DNA from: Hydrangea macrophylla
Lineage: Eukaryota > Streptophyta > Magnoliopsida > Cornales > Hydrangeaceae
Reading direction: 5' to 3'
NCBI GenBank assembly: GCA_033977485.1
Contig: CM066988.1
Location: forward strand, 142,235,359 to 142,299,358
Length of the DNA: 64,000 bases
The position numbers and the translations under genes are program-made. Numbering within the stretch: position 1 is the first letter of the stretch; each line of letters starts with the position of its first letter. This document shows, piece after piece, positions 13,062 through 25,853 of the stretch. The notes under the pieces are model-generated. The model did no database searches, was not told the DNA's origin, and was given only the letters and a program-made list of their open reading frames with translations.

Positions 13062-13362
13062 GGCTTAGTTTGGCCCCCACCAGGCTTTTTAAAAGTAGCT
13101 TATGAAATTTATTATTAAGTTGTTTGATAATTTTGTGCATGTGACACATTACTCTTCAAAAAAAATATCATGAAATCAAAAAGCAACCTTGAGCTTTTAA
13201 AAGCTCCATTCTAGAGCTTTTAAAAGCCCCCCCCCCCCCCCCCCCAAAAAAAAAGCCCTGAGTTCAATTTTTGCAAAGCTTATAAAATAGTTACCAAATG
13301 AATTAACATAAAATTGTGCTTCAAAAAAGAAGAAGCACCAAAATAGGGCCCAAACTAAGCCT
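13062..13362 (-). mobile_element. Tourist-like MITE copy 1
   Basis: Ends with terminal inverted repeats GGCTTAGTTTGG / CCAAACTAAGCC, flanked by TAA on both sides, as expected for PIF/Harbinger-type MITEs. A second copy in inverse orientation is at 56938-57221; both share GGAGCTTTTAAAAGCTC-like palindromes and TATAAGC blocks. This copy has gained a run of 19 C followed by 9 A (13227-13254). Confidence 0.75.
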
Positions 13363-13493
13363 AAACCTAATCCAATGAATTTCATTTTGGGATTCAGTTG
13401 TGTTGTTGTATCACAAAAATCTAACAATTGATAGACTTTTGGGAAAACACAATAACCATAACTGAATTTGTGCATTAGAGAATGATCAGTTTT

Positions 13494-14050
13494 AGGAATG
13501 ACAACGAGGCGGAGTTGGTACGGAATTTCCCTTTACCAACTCTGATCTGCCTTGCTTAATGGGAAATATCATCTCCTACTCTGTTTAATAAGGCTCACTC
13601 CGACTCTACTCTGCCTCGCCCGTTTAAATGGCAAACAAAAAAATTCATTCTTTTCTATAGTTTACAATATAACTTACATACTAACCACTAAGTCCACTAC
13701 TATTTAACACTAGTATCATAGAGTCTAAGATCAAAGAGTAAAAAAAATAAAAACATGACACTTTTTACAAATATGCAAAGAAATTAATTCTATCACAGAA
13801 CCAAATAGATAATTATGGTACAAAAATCTTCAAACAAGAATAAGTTTAAGGGTATACTAGTAAGTGCAAAGTATAACCGACATGCGGCTGGACAAGTTTT
13901 GGCGGAGTGCTTGTAATACCACATCCACACCGCTACTCCTATAGGGTTTTGATTTTTAACTATCAAACTTGACCGTACTCCTATTACACCTCCTCCAAAA
14001 CCGTTCCATTAGGGGCGATCAAGAAAATGTTTATTGCCATCCTAATCAGT
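13494..14050. repeat. Possible MITE with GATGGCAA-type ends
   Basis: The left edge GGAATGACAACGAGGCGG and the right edge read in reverse (AGGATGGCAATAAACA) resemble each other loosely, and CTCTACTCTGCC-type repeats lie between. Target duplication not found. Low confidence; otherwise plain intergenic DNA. Confidence 0.25.
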
Positions 14051-14568
14051 TCTAAATAGTCATTTATTTGTGTCGTTGCCTTTTAGTTACAAGTTTATGT
14101 ATGGCCAAAAGTACCTCAAAAGTTATTTGTCAAATTAACTAATATAGCACTATTGATTTACATATTAACTATATAAAAATGAGACAGAGAGTAAACATAT
14201 ATGATTCTACTTTTTAGCGTGCTCAAACAAGCCCTTACTCTTGAAAAAAAAGAAAGAAATAAAGAAAGAAAAAGAAAAGTGGGTAAATTGGAAGAAAAAA
14301 ATATTAATAATTCAAAGATCACAATAGGGATTCAAATTGGTTATTTAGTAACAAGTACTAATACAGTTCTTGAATTTCGTATTCCAAATACACATGGCAC
14401 TGAGTCTACTAGATTACGATTGGAGGATGTTGAAGTGATTCCTCCAATATTAAAGGTGATCCCACTACCACATGCATATGAAAAGCATTTGCGATTCAAA
14501 TTGGGTGGGGGCTAGTACATTGTGTACCACCTTTGCTCACATATTTTTCATCTTTTAATGCTACATGG

Positions 14569-14978
14569 TAGACATGTAAACGGATCAGATTCGGATCGGA
14601 TTTCTACAATCCGAATCCGAATTCGATAAAAATTCGCTAAGAAAATTTGAATCCGAATCTGATAAAAATCTGATTACAAAATTCGAATCCAAATTTGTTA
14701 ATAAATCAACAAAGAGCTAAACCCTCAATCACACAATGTACCCAAAATATTTTATACCCAAAACCACATTTCATTTTAAAAAGAAAAGAAAATAAATTAT
14801 TTAAAATAAAAAAAAAACACTTTGGATTCAGATCCTTATTGGATTCGGATCGGATCAGATCCATTAAACAAGAATATATTCGGAGTCGAATTTTGATTTT
14901 TATATTCAAATTTGGAGTCGGATATTTCTATCAGATTCGGATCGGATCCAGATAAAATCTGATTCATTTACAAGCCTA
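14569..14978. mobile_element. hAT-type MITE with 8-bp TSD (CTACATGG)
   Basis: 410-bp element with terminal inverted repeats TAGACATGTAAACGGATC / TAGGCTTGTAAATGAATC, flanked by the perfect 8-bp duplication CTACATGG at 14561-14568 and 14979-14986. The interior is filled with TTCGGATCGGAT and its inverse. An 8-bp duplication points to hAT. It has no coding capacity. Confidence 0.8.
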
Positions 14979-15272
14979 CTACATGGTGGTCATCTTTTAA
15001 TACTAAATGGTGGTGTATTTAACAAATGATGTATTTAGACACCCTACAAAATTTAGAAAACATAGGATTAATCTTTTGTATGAGTATTTAGTAGTACCAT
15101 AAAATTAAAAAACAACAATTTTGTTGTATCTTTATCGACAAAATCATCAAACTGCAGTGAAACGATGGTATGATTTTGGTTTGACACATGCCGACATCCT
15201 CATTAATTACAAATTATAGTGAGAGTACTCTTTTTTGTTTTGCTAAAATATAGTGAGAGTACTCATCTTATC

Positions 15273-15524
15273 AAGAAATTATTCAGTGAGCACGTCACAT
15301 CACATTAGTAAATTGACGTGGTGTGATTATTTAATTTTAACTATCCACTTACCCATTTCTTTTAGGATATCATGACGAGTGGTTATCAGACTTAAAATTT
15401 AAAATTCTACTAATCACTTGTCATGATCTCCCTCAAAGGAGGAGGCAAGTGGGTTGTTGTGATTAAATGGTCATACAACGTCAACATACTGACGTAGCAT
15501 AACGGGCTCATTGAAAAACTTCTC
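15273..15524. mobile_element. MULE-type foldback MITE, copy 1 (MITE1)
   Basis: 252-bp palindromic element with ends AAGAAATTATTCAGTGAGC / GAGAAGTTTTTCAATGAGCC and long inverted arms that include CACTTGTCATGATC. It is flanked by the perfect 9-bp duplication CATCTTATC (15264-15272 and 15525-15533). The same-sized copy MITE2 is at 21763-22014. A 9-bp target duplication is typical of Mutator-like elements. Confidence 0.85.
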
Positions 15525-15533
15525 CATCTTATC

Positions 15534-16915
15534 TTATATCTATATTACTGGTATAATTTTGAATCATGGTTATCACGTGTCGTCGTGACAATCATTCTTT
15601 TGTTTTATATACTTTTAATGCATATTTTTAATATTATTTTTTTGTTCTGCAAATAGTATTTAAATCTAATTTTTCACCTACACACTCGTGTCTGGCAACA
15701 AAAAAACTCTTTCAAAAAGTTAAACTGAATATATTTTACTATCAATTTTTGTGTTTCAATCACAAAATAAGGCAAAAACAAAGTGAGTCAATTTCAGAAA
15801 TTTATGATTGGCCAAAAATAACTTTTGTGGTTAAAATATAAAAGTAAAATCTATTACGAAGCGGATTTTTATTTGTTATCATGTGCTTTGCATCTAGTTT
15901 GAATTAATTATGGAATTTTGTCTTCTCATTTGTATATGAGATAATTACATTTTGTCAATTTTGTGTATTAAATTTAGAAGTTAGTCTATTATTTTTGAAA
16001 AATAAAAAATATCCACAAAAATTTTAAAAATTAAAAGGTTGTTATCAAAATTAAAAAAATAAATCAATTTTTGAAGAGGTATTTTGTGTTTAGTCTACTT
16101 TGTATTTTCATCGTTGTGAACTTGCACTAAAACGTTAAAACGTTGTAAAGGGTTGCCCCGACTTTTTAATGAGTTGATCCCTACATTTTGAAAAGTTGCT
16201 CTCAGCGTTTTAAAAGAGTTGCTCCTACGTTATAGAGAGTTGCTCCAAAACATCATGTAAAAATTGATGACTTTTCATTTTGCAAAAAAAAGTTGCTTTT
16301 TTTAAAAAAAAAAAATTAAAAAGAAATAGACTGGCTTTTTAAATTATATATTAAAAGTAAACTGAAAGTTAATTATCCCTGGTATTCGACATCATTTGGT
16401 TACTGTTTCTTAACTTGTGACTCACACCATGGACTTTTTTTTTCTTTAAAAAATTCAACTAGGCGCTTAAAATTGATGGGATTAATTTTTTGGGTCAAGT
16501 ATGTTACTTTTTAGTAATGTTATATTTGTTTCGTTGAAGCTAAATTTGCTTCTGATTTTTTCATTGAAGCATTGTCTGAAACTGAATAAGTGTTTAAAAT
16601 TAATAATTTTGAATACTTTCTAGGATATCACTTCAATATTTTTGGACATGCTCTAAAATACTATTGATTGACGTGTGTATCACATATATGCACATAGACA
16701 CATTTGTACACATTAACCAATCAAACTTCATAAGTGGTTTGCCAAAGAATTAAAAGCATCTGTTTCACTTTAGAGGTAGATTTCAATTAAATTTGATGCA
16801 TAAAACTTGAATGAAATATAGCTCGTTGAATGCATAAGTGCCTTAGCAAAAAGATAAAAATAGATGCATAAGTGAAATATAATGTTCATTTTTTAGTTAA
16901 AAGCTTACCTTATTT
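15534..16915. other. Intergenic AT-rich DNA
   Basis: No open reading frame with a recognisable product. Short imperfect GTTGCTCC(A/T) repeats lie at about 16180-16250. Nothing else could be named. Confidence 0.5.
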
Positions 16916-16924
16916 TTAGTTAAA

Positions 16925-17798
16925 GGTCTAATTGCACTTTATCCCGCGTACTATACACGAATTTTTAATTAGGTACAAGAATTTTTTATTTTTATTTTTT
17001 GCAATTGGCCCCTTGAACTTTCAGCTCCTTTTCAATCTCATCCAATCGATGACGCCGTTAGTTTAAAACTAACGGTATTGCCCAAAAATAAATTTTTTTT
17101 TGCAATTTTCCCCTTAAACTTTTATCCCATTTCCAATCAGATCCATTTGCTAACGGCGTGAGATTTTGTTGGATGGAATTGCCCACGTGTCTTTTTCCCA
17201 AATTTTGACCATTTTTTTATAAACCCCTTTACTACTTTTCGATATCAAAATGAGAGAAAACCTCATTATTTGATTTTATATGTTAAAATAGAAAATTTTA
17301 TATGTCAAAACAAATAAAACTGCAACGTATATTTTTTTTGTTTCGAAGCCCATTGCATTGATCTCGAACAAGTACTTAAAATAAAAAAATCATCCCAAAA
17401 GGCCAAAAGATAAGGATATTAGGATTGTTTAGCTCAAAATTATCTGTTTGTCAACAAATAAAATCATTTGTTTTGACAAATAAAATGAAAAAAAAAAGAA
17501 AAAAGAAAAGAAAAGAGGTTCCGATTTAGCCATTTTTGGGGGAAGGATTCTTGGGCAATTCTGTCAGACAAAACCTCCCATCGTTAGCAAATGAATCTGA
17601 TTGAAAAGGGGCTGAAAGTTCAAGGGGCCAATTAAAAAAAATTCGAGGTAATTCCGTTAGTTTTAAACTAACGGCATCATCGATTGGACGGGATTGAAAA
17701 GGGACTGAAAGTTCAAGGGGCTAATTGCAAAAAAAAAAATTTCATGTATCCAATTAAACACACGTATATAGTACGAGGGCATAAAGTGCAATTAGGCC
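16925..17798. mobile_element. Foldback element with 9-bp TSD (TTAGTTAAA)
   Basis: 874-bp element with arms that are inverse copies over about 200 bp. The ends read GGTCTAATTGCACTTTATCCC-like on the left and the inverse on the right. Both arms carry CCGTTAGTTT(T/A)AAACTAACGG, itself a palindrome, and CCTTGAACTTTCAG. It is flanked by TTAGTTAAA at 16916-16924 and 17799-17807. The 9-bp duplication suggests a Mutator-like foldback. It has no gene. Confidence 0.82.
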
Positions 17799-17933
17799 TT
17801 AGTTAAATAATCTACATTTTGTAGGCTTGTGGTTTGATGACAAAATACTGAATGAATAATTTAACTTGCTGTTATTTTGTCAAGTGGAAGGAAAATATGA
17901 CTTGTGCAATCACTTAAAAAAGATAGTGCTTAT

Positions 17934-18190
17934 TTTATTTTATTTTATTTATTTATTTATTTTTACTTACCTTGATTCGGACGGGATACATACACTCCAC
18001 ACACATACACCTCAGCCTCAACTCAACTCAACTCTAAAGTCACACACTGGTCCATGGTAAAGCCCAATAAAGGACATTCATTCCGACTGAAGAATATCTG
18101 GGGGTAAGCAAATAGAATCCCATATAGGAATTCGAAAACCTCTCCCTCCCTACTAGGAAGAGAGAGGTTATACCAATTGGGTTACAGCCT
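17934..18190 (-). mobile_element. tRNA-derived SINE with (AATA)n tail
   Basis: On the minus strand the head at about 18187 gives an A-box-like TAACCCAATTGGTATAA and a B-box-like GGTTTTCGAATTCC. The body runs leftwards to an AAATAAAT-rich tail at 17934-17962. GATAGTGCTT (17922-17931) and GATAGAGCTT (18218-18227) may be the target duplication with one mismatch. A related, more decayed copy may lie at 50636-50840. Confidence 0.6.
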
Positions 18191-18370
18191 GCACGAAAAA
18201 AAAAAAAAAAAAACCGAGATAGAGCTTTAGTTGAATATTAAAACTATGAATTGTAACAGGCTAACAGAAGTTGAAAAATATGACTTGCACTATATGTTAT
18301 ACCAATCATATGCTTTGCAATACATGTATAGCTTTTTTTTCTTCTTCCATTTGAAATGCAACTATATAGC

Positions 18371-18525
18371 GGTAAAAAGGGCAGTCCAGTGCACGAGGCT
18401 CCCGTCATTGTGGGGTCTGGGGAGGGTGAGATGTACGCAGCCTTACCCCTGTAAGCAGAGAGGCTGTTTCCAGATTCGAACCCGTGACCTTCAGGTCACA
18501 ATGGAGCAACCTTACTGTTGCGCGG
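18371..18525 (-). mobile_element. tRNA-derived SINE (Au-like)
   Basis: The minus strand reads CGCAACAGTAAGGTTGC, then GGTCACGGGTTCGAATC (B box), then AAACAGCCTCTCTGCTTACA and GGCTGCGTACATCTCACCC. This order of tRNA-like head and conserved GTACRTC...CCAGACCCCAC body is widespread in angiosperm SINEs; the family name is from memory. It has a short flank similarity (GCGGTA) on both sides. Confidence 0.6.
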
Positions 18526-18529
18526 TAGT

Positions 18530-18758
18530 GAGAATAAAAAGGATGTAGTTGTCTAAATGTATTATTGACATAGCAAATATTACACAAACAGTTGGAATAG
18601 AATAAAGTGAGTAAAACTCGGTTGACACCGAGCTGGGTCTTAGACCTAACCACTGTATGGGTAGAGTGTTCCACCCCTGCTCGCTTCCCCTCCATAACTA
18701 AAAAAATTTTGGAACAAAATATGCTAAACTATGCTATTTTGATTTTGTAGCAATGTCA
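18530..18758. other. Intergenic, nothing recognised
   Basis: Short region between SINE and foldback F. A weak tRNA-like stretch (about 18620-18680) was seen but not accepted. Confidence 0.4.
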
Positions 18759-18860
18759 AATATAGTAGGGTTAATTATATTTTATCCCTCTGTGGTTTGA
18801 CTCATTTTCACTTTATCCCATATACTTTAAAAGTGGACAATTAACCTCCTCCCCTGTAGT

Positions 18861-20838
18861 TGTCACGCCCCGATGTAGCATAAATAGGGAAAATATTTAA
18901 TTTCCTTTTTAAACCCGTAGGTCGCGACAGTTTGAAGGATCGATTCTGTCTCAAACGTCAAACAATATAATAATTTAAATAAGAGTAAAAGCAATCAAGG
19001 CTTACAAAATTTTTCCAAATTATTAATTATTACAGCACATAGTCACTAAAGCCACAACCCGCCTTGAAACAAAATAATAATACTAATATCTATTACAATC
19101 ATCTTTATTACAAGTTTGGTTTATCAACTAAAGCAGTATATAAAATAGTTTCTCTTTCTAAGAAGCCGTTCTCAATTTGCATAGTCATATTGCCCAGCTT
19201 GGTCGTAACCTGAAAAGCGTAGACACGAATGTCCAAGACGCATCAATGCCGCCAACTTCATGAAGCTAGTGAGTATTAAAAACATATGCTCGGAATATAA
19301 AACATACTCGCTTACTATTTTCATTTCACAGGTTTGCTCACTCAATAGTTTAGGAACATAGAATTAAATTCAAATTATGAAACAATACAGTTAAAGTCAT
19401 GATCTTCAATAAAATATGTGACTGTGCATGGAATGATGCAATCATCTCATCCGACTCTTTTCTCTCAACCACACATCACCCAACTCTCTCGCTCCAGTAT
19501 CTTGAAATACTAAAGTGACCACACTATAGTACAGGGGTACCAGGGAGTGTCCAGTTTGCCTCACACTTTAGTACGGGGTACTAGGGAGTGTCCAATTGCC
19601 TCACACTTTAGCCATACCACGTATGCCAGGGAGTGTCCAGTAGGCCACACTATAGCACTACCACGGGGTGCCAGGGAGTGTCCAAGTCGGCGTCACACAC
19701 TTTAGCGCTATCACGGGCGCCAGGGAGTGTCCAAATTTGTCACTGTCACATTTCAAAGATACTCTAAACCGCATTTTCATAACATCACACTATAGTACAT
19801 CAATACTAGGGAGTGTCCAATCACAATCTCATCCATATATTTTTTTCACACTGACCCTCACTCCCCATGCATGTAAACTTGACTCAACATGTATGTCATG
19901 TAACTTATACAGAAAATGTAAAGTACTAGAAATGATAACAATGCACGTGCGAGAAAGATCAAGTCCTTAAGCATTTCTCTTTAACATAATATAACCAACT
20001 TGATTCTATTTTAGCATATCTTCCAAATAGCACATCAAAAGTTATCAAAACTTCTTCCAAACAGTTTTTTAATAGAGAACAGCCAAAAATCAGAAAATAG
20101 CAAGTCGCTCGCGCGAGCTGCTCCTGCGATATGCTCATTTTTAGATTTTTTTTTTAAACTTCCAAACTGTCAGAATTGAATTACACAGGTCAAGCGCGCG
20201 GTCCGCTTGCGCGAGTTGTTGCAGAAACTTCATCTTCTTTGTTTTTCTCCCCTGTTTCAATTTTGGGTCTGTTTTTGACCCATTTGAAATCCGATTATAA
20301 ACTTGTCCTATAGTATATGATTTTCTTCGTCTTTCCACAAGGATTATGAATATACGATCGAATTAAAGTGAATCAAAACGTAGATCTCGGATTTTATGAA
20401 AAATCGAGAGGTGACAAAACTTCGTTTCTAATATACGTTGCGATACGAATGAGTTAGGCTCTAATACTTTAACCACAACTTCTATAGACTAAGATCTTTC
20501 ATAATCATCTCTAAAAATGAGTTTTGGTTAAGGTTGAAAATCATGATTTCAAGCTTTGAAACTCCATTGATGAAATCAACAATGGCGGTTTACAATCATA
20601 CATACATATAAGCAGCAAAATAAGCATGAATTACATTAGGAGTGAGTTAATAATACTCACTATGATTGAAGACTAAGAGTTGTTGAGAAAGAAATCAAAT
20701 TAAGAAACCCAATACAAGCTATGGCTATGGAGTTATTCAAGCTTTCTCCCTCTATAAATCTCTATAAATCTTGCTCTTTCTCTAAAACTCTCTCTATTTT
20801 CAACTTGAGATGTGCAAATGTGTGCTTAAGAGAGAGTA

Positions 20839-20873
<35 letters not shown>

Positions 20874-21647
20874 TTATATATAGAAAGCCAATTCAAGAAC
20901 TTGGGCTCCAAGTTCATTCATTCTCAGTCAACAAATGATTTTATTTTGATTTTCAAAACTTAATTTTACATGTATACTGATAAATATACATACGTATATG
21001 TGTATATCATCAGCCTATAGGGGTCAAGTAATAGAACTAAGGTTCACACACAGGTTATTTGGCAATTCTAGCTTTTAGGCACAAGCTTACATACTCTAAA
21101 TTAACACTCCCAAACAATGTACAACCAAGTTGTCTAGGAATCACTTGGTGTAGTTGAGAAAAAAAACTTATGGCACTAAGTTAATACACACACATGCAAC
21201 ATTTCCAAACAAGCCCCAACCCAAATGATTAGTTGCTATAAGTGTACCCAAAGCACATGTCACCTCCTGATTCATGGGGAATCCAAATTTGTGGGAGTCT
21301 AACGCAGCGTAGACAGTTTTCGAACATAAACTGGTATTTTCGCGGCGCGGTGATCACCACAAAAATATTAAAAATTTATTTTAATGTAAGAAATAATTTT
21401 TTGGTTATATAAAAATACAGTTTAAGTCAAAAGCAAACATTTTTACCGTTTTGAAAGTACAGTTTTGAAATTCATTTGTTAAAACATAACACAGGTACTC
21501 CTGAGTTGCGTTTTGGAAACCATGACAGGTATTGCTCAATTACTAAAAATTATTGTTTGACCCCAACTAAAGAATTCCAATGAAATAAAACAAGTAATAA
21601 AATATGGAAATAAAATTAGAAATTAATCGAAATTACAGGTTGTTACA
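18861..21647 (-). mobile_element. Solo LTR A2 with 5-bp TSD (GTAGT)
   Basis: 2,787-bp relative of A1 with the same ends (TGTCACGCCCC...GGTTGTTACA), flanked by GTAGT at 18856-18860 and 21648-21652. The same inner order is seen: GGACATTCG-type block near 19232, tandem GGTACCAGGGAGTGTCC array (about 19530-19820), CG-rich palindromes (20103-20215) and a (TG)n(TA)n microsatellite at 20839-20872. It has no internal genes. It sits inside foldback F. Confidence 0.87.
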
Positions 21648-21762
21648 GTAGTTTCGAACTAAAGTGAAGCTGTTAATATTTATCTCAAAACTGAACCCCT
21701 TGTGAGTTTAATTTTGGCCAGAAATTTTAATACTGAACTCTCTTTGTGAGGTGGTATTAGTG

Positions 21763-22014
21763 GAGAAGTTATTCAATGAGCCCGTCATGCCACGTCAGCA
21801 TGTTGACGTGGTGTGACCAATTAATCCTAACCATCCACTTGTCCCCTCCTTCTAGGGAGATCATGACAAGTGGTTAGTGGAATTCAAATTTTAAATTTGA
21901 TAACCACTTGTCATGATCCCTCTAGAAGGAGGGGGCAAGTGGGTGGTTGGGATTAATTTGTCACACCACGTCAGCATGTTGACATGGTGTGACGGGCACA
22001 TTGAATAATTTCTT
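21763..22014. mobile_element. MULE-type foldback MITE, copy 2 (MITE2)
   Basis: 252-bp palindromic element, same family and same length as MITE1. Ends GAGAAGTTATTCAATG / AAGAAATTATTCAATG. Flanks GTATTAGTG (21754-21762) and GTATTGGTG (22015-22023) are a 9-bp duplication with one change. The arms hold CCACGTCAGCATGTTGAC and CACTTGTCATGATC in both orientations. It interrupts the LINE. Confidence 0.85.
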
Positions 22015-22118
22015 GTATTGGTGGGCTTTGTTAGATGTGACCAAGGCAGCTGGATCATTGGATATTTGGGAAGTATCACCTTTTGCGACAGCTTGGAAGC
22101 TGAAATTCGGAGCATTTG

Positions 22119-25100
22119 TGTCACTCCCCAACCCGCCCCAGCAGATTACGGCACGTATAACAAGCCTATACGCACCCAAAATACATTAATAAGTAATAAA
22201 CCATGTTAGTTATTAAGAAAAATCATGATTTAAACTAGCAGAAAAGACCTTGCTGAGACAAAACAGTCCCAAGGGCAAAATGGTCATTAAGAAAAGTTGG
22301 TAAAATTTTATACCAAAAGATAGGTCTTTGAGTCCCGGTTTCAACGCAAAAAACAATGTGTGAATTCAATTTTTCTAGAAAGAGTTATGCACGTTTCCGT
22401 AAAAGGCGATGTGTTGTGACAAATCTAGCCGGATCGATCCGCCCTTTATACCCGGATCGATTCATACTACTGTTTTTCACCAGAATGTTCCCCGAAAAAC
22501 CCGGATCAATCTACCCTTTAACCCAGATCAATCCGGGTTCTACAGAACAGGTTTTTGCTACTAAAAACTCTGTCAAAACATGTCCAATTCATATCCAAAC
22601 CAAACCACACCACACCAAACTTCATAGAACATTAGAAAATCATTTCAAGTCCATTTCTACACATGTTTAAACACAACCCAAACTTGTGGAAACACATACA
22701 CAACTATATTTGGATCAATATATTCCATGAACATCTCCTTTTGAAATCAAAACAAGTTTTGGCATTCATAATACTTATCAACTTGTATTTTGCAAGAACA
22801 AGATGGAATTGAACTCAAACTACAACTAACATAATATACACAAGTGGAACATGTCCAAAACACTTGCGACACAATCCGAACTCGCCGAAATAGTTCAACC
22901 TAACAACTACAGCATATTCCACCAAAATATACAAATTTATACAAGTTTTTCCCAAGTTCAACTCTAAACCACCAAATTACAAGTTAAAGTCCACAAGCTT
23001 CATAGATACAACATAAGAACCAACATTTTCATTAAAGAACCTACAATTTACAACATCCTACAAATGTGAAGAGAGTTCATATGCATAAGTCTTAAATCTC
23101 CTCGATCTCTACGAACGTACATTACTTCCTCTTTTGGTATTGCTCCGAACCTGCGGTGGTTGTTATTTACCATAACAGAAAAGGAAAACAGTTTTCTTAA
23201 GCATTACGCTTAGTGAATAACTAACGTGCTTTGAATGTCGTGAACATGTATAATGAAACAATTTAAGCACATAAACATGTGTAGTCGCAGAATTCATAGA
23301 TTAATGGTTCATTCAGACCGGAAACCACTTCCTTGGCCACGTGGTCACTTCTATTCCTTGGGCTTCTGTATTTATCGGATTCTTCCTCTTCCCTTCCTTA
23401 TTACTCCCAACAATGAACCATTACTCCCAATTATTTATTGACCACTTAACACATGTAAACACACAATCACATAAACATAATAATTTCATATCAAAACAAC
23501 ATAAATTTCTAGTATTTAGCATGAGTTCAATCATAACTTCAAGAATTATCATTTCCTAACCATCAATTGAGGCACAAGACATGCACACCATTAAATCTTA
23601 AGTTAGAAAACTCACCTCTCACAGATTCTACCCACAATCATCCCAAGAATGTAAAATTCCACCAAATTCAAGCTCAATTCCTATTCTAAAGAGATTCCTA
23701 CATGAACTCGGTAGACAACGTCTCACCGATTAGTATGAGCTACTAAAATTACGACGACTAAAACGTAAATTAAAGGTATAGGAACGATCGTCTCACCTCC
23801 ATGAGTCCGAAAATGGCTTCGGTTCACGAATTGGACGAACGGCAGCGACGGAACGGTGGAAAAACAACATCGGTGGCGGTTCTCCGCTCTCTCTCTCTCT
23901 CTCTGAGCTCTCTCTTGTTTTGTTTTAATTTCCTGTAAATTTTTAGTTTGGAGAGTCTTCTCCTATTGACACACACATGCAATGCATGTTACGTGGTGTC
24001 AATCCCACATTTCATCCAACTTTTCATTTACACCCCCATAATTTCTAAAGTTCTTATTATGAAATCCCCCAAACATTCCATTAACTACTCAATTATCTAA
24101 TGAGTGTTTGTCTAAGTCCCGTATGGGTCCCTATATGGGTCCCATATATTTTGTGAAGTTGCTATCGCACCTACTAATTATGAATCTTTTTCATTTATAC
24201 CCTTACTTGGGTGTCCAAGCTATAACCAAATGCTAACACATATCTATTATATCTATATAAAACTCAAGGCCAAATTCTTCTCCACATTGCTCCACATGGA
24301 GCCTACTTGGCTTTTTCTCCTTGCAACACTACTATCTACGTGGCTTCTCTCCCCTTCCATTATCTGCGTCTCAACATCTCCCAAGGCCTCTTCATCTCCA
24401 GCGTCTCTTCCTTTCCCCAATCTGAAATTAATGAACCCTATCAATGCCTCTATATAACATTGTTGCACTCTATATACATCCTGCCGCTTGACTCCACTAG
24501 GGGCTCTATGAGCTAATCAACAATTCATCCCATGTGAGTCTTTATCTATTTCTCAACTCTTTTACACATATTTTTGCTTGTATTGGTTTGAATAATTCCT
24601 ATGTCTATGTTTTAGGATGTATTTTGGATAGTAATTTGGGTTTCTTTTTCCTGAATTTTGATTTGCTAATCACCACATCTATAGTGGCTCAACTTATATA
24701 GCAGTTTTGTTTAGAGGTTTTTGGTGATGATTGTTTTGTTTGTATTGGGAATTCTCTGTTTGCTTTCTCTGGGTTTGTAATGTTTGATCGTGGTCTGGTA
24801 AGTAATTTTGCAGGTTGTTGATTAGGTGTTTGTTGAAAGGTGTGAGAGAAATATCTTTGCATGGGTTTGATGTTTGGCTGCTGGGTTTGCTATTGGCCGG
24901 TTGAAGGATGTTTAGGGCAGTTGGTCTTTGATTTCTGTGGATGCAATATTGGCTCTCTATGATTTTGTTTATTAAATTTTTTTTTTATTTTGCTCTTAAA
25001 TTGTGATTGCTACTTTTTCATTTAAAAATATTTGTATGTAATTTATAAAGGGCCAAATTATACTGTGAGATTATTTATTCTTTCTTGAGTTGGATGCATA

Positions 25101-25733
25101 TGCAAATTTGAATTTAATATACACACATTTCTTAATTTTAATTAATCCAATGAAAATAGAAATTGGTTATTTAGTTGTGGATTACAAATTTACTTGCTAA
25201 TTAGGAGGCCCTCAGGGAGTAAGTTTGCAAAATGGGTGATGAGAATGTTCATGAAAAGCACATCTTTTTGTGGAGCTAATTTGTATGTCAATTTAATGAA
25301 GATTATTGACAACCATTCGAAGGTGTGAGTGTCCATATGTTTGTATATATATATATATATAAATATTTAATCGTTTATGATTTTTTTATTTTTTTTATTT
25401 ACATGCATTGCTACGTTTGACAAATTCCCGTGCATTTCCATGGGTTGTCGACTAGTATCATCATATAATATGGAAGCATTTAAACAAATATTCATGTAAT
25501 CACATAAATGCATCTAATCATTTAAAATGAAAATTATTTTACTTGGACTTTCATTGGGTCCCACTTCATTAACTGTCCCTCCTCACTGGGGACTTTTCCA
25601 AATTGTGTTCTTCTCTGAACACTTTTTCCACGGGCGAGTCCAAGTCTCCCCTTAATCCATTTTATACACTAATTATGTTAATTAATGCATATAAAAATGA
25701 TAATTACACCTTTTTCCCGGTACGGGTGTTACA
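22119..25733 (-). mobile_element. Solo LTR B3 with 5-bp TSD (ATTTG), holding a Helitron
   Basis: Inverse-orientation copy of family B (TGTCACTCCCC...GGTACGGGTGTTACA), flanked by ATTTG at 22114-22118 and 25734-25738. Without the Helitron it is 2,402 bp, close to B2. It has two doublets of GGATCGATCC-like palindromes (22431/22454 and 22503/22525). It lies in the LINE RNase H frame. Confidence 0.87.
24243..25455 (+). mobile_element. Non-autonomous Helitron
   Basis: 1,213-bp insertion from TCTATTATATCTATATAAAA to CTAG, placed between A (24242) and T (25456), as Helitrons insert. Seven bases before CTAG is a hairpin, CCCGTG-CATTTC-CATGGG (6-bp stem with one G-T pair), the usual 3' signal. B2 has no insertion at the matching site, so B2 gives the empty allele. 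No Rep/helicase frame is present. The interior looks like captured leader or intron DNA, but the source gene was not recognised. Confidence 0.75.
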
Positions 25734-25853
25734 ATTTGGAATGGCTTTGTCACAGCCCGATCCCACAATAGCAGAACCGGAGCCCGTGGCACACCACCGA
25801 GGCTAAACCAATTCATTAACGTTCCCAAAAATTAGTTTTAAGAACACACGTAG

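Noticed and set aside
14201..14515. Open frame of 104 codons
   Set aside because: No recognisable domain, lysine-rich low-complexity start, no splice or expression signals; may be chance.
15537..15898. A second Helitron (TC start, CTAG end)
   Set aside because: No hairpin before CTAG and no empty-site relative.
18600..18690. Another tRNA-like SINE head
   Set aside because: Box-like words are too loose and no body or tail could be traced.
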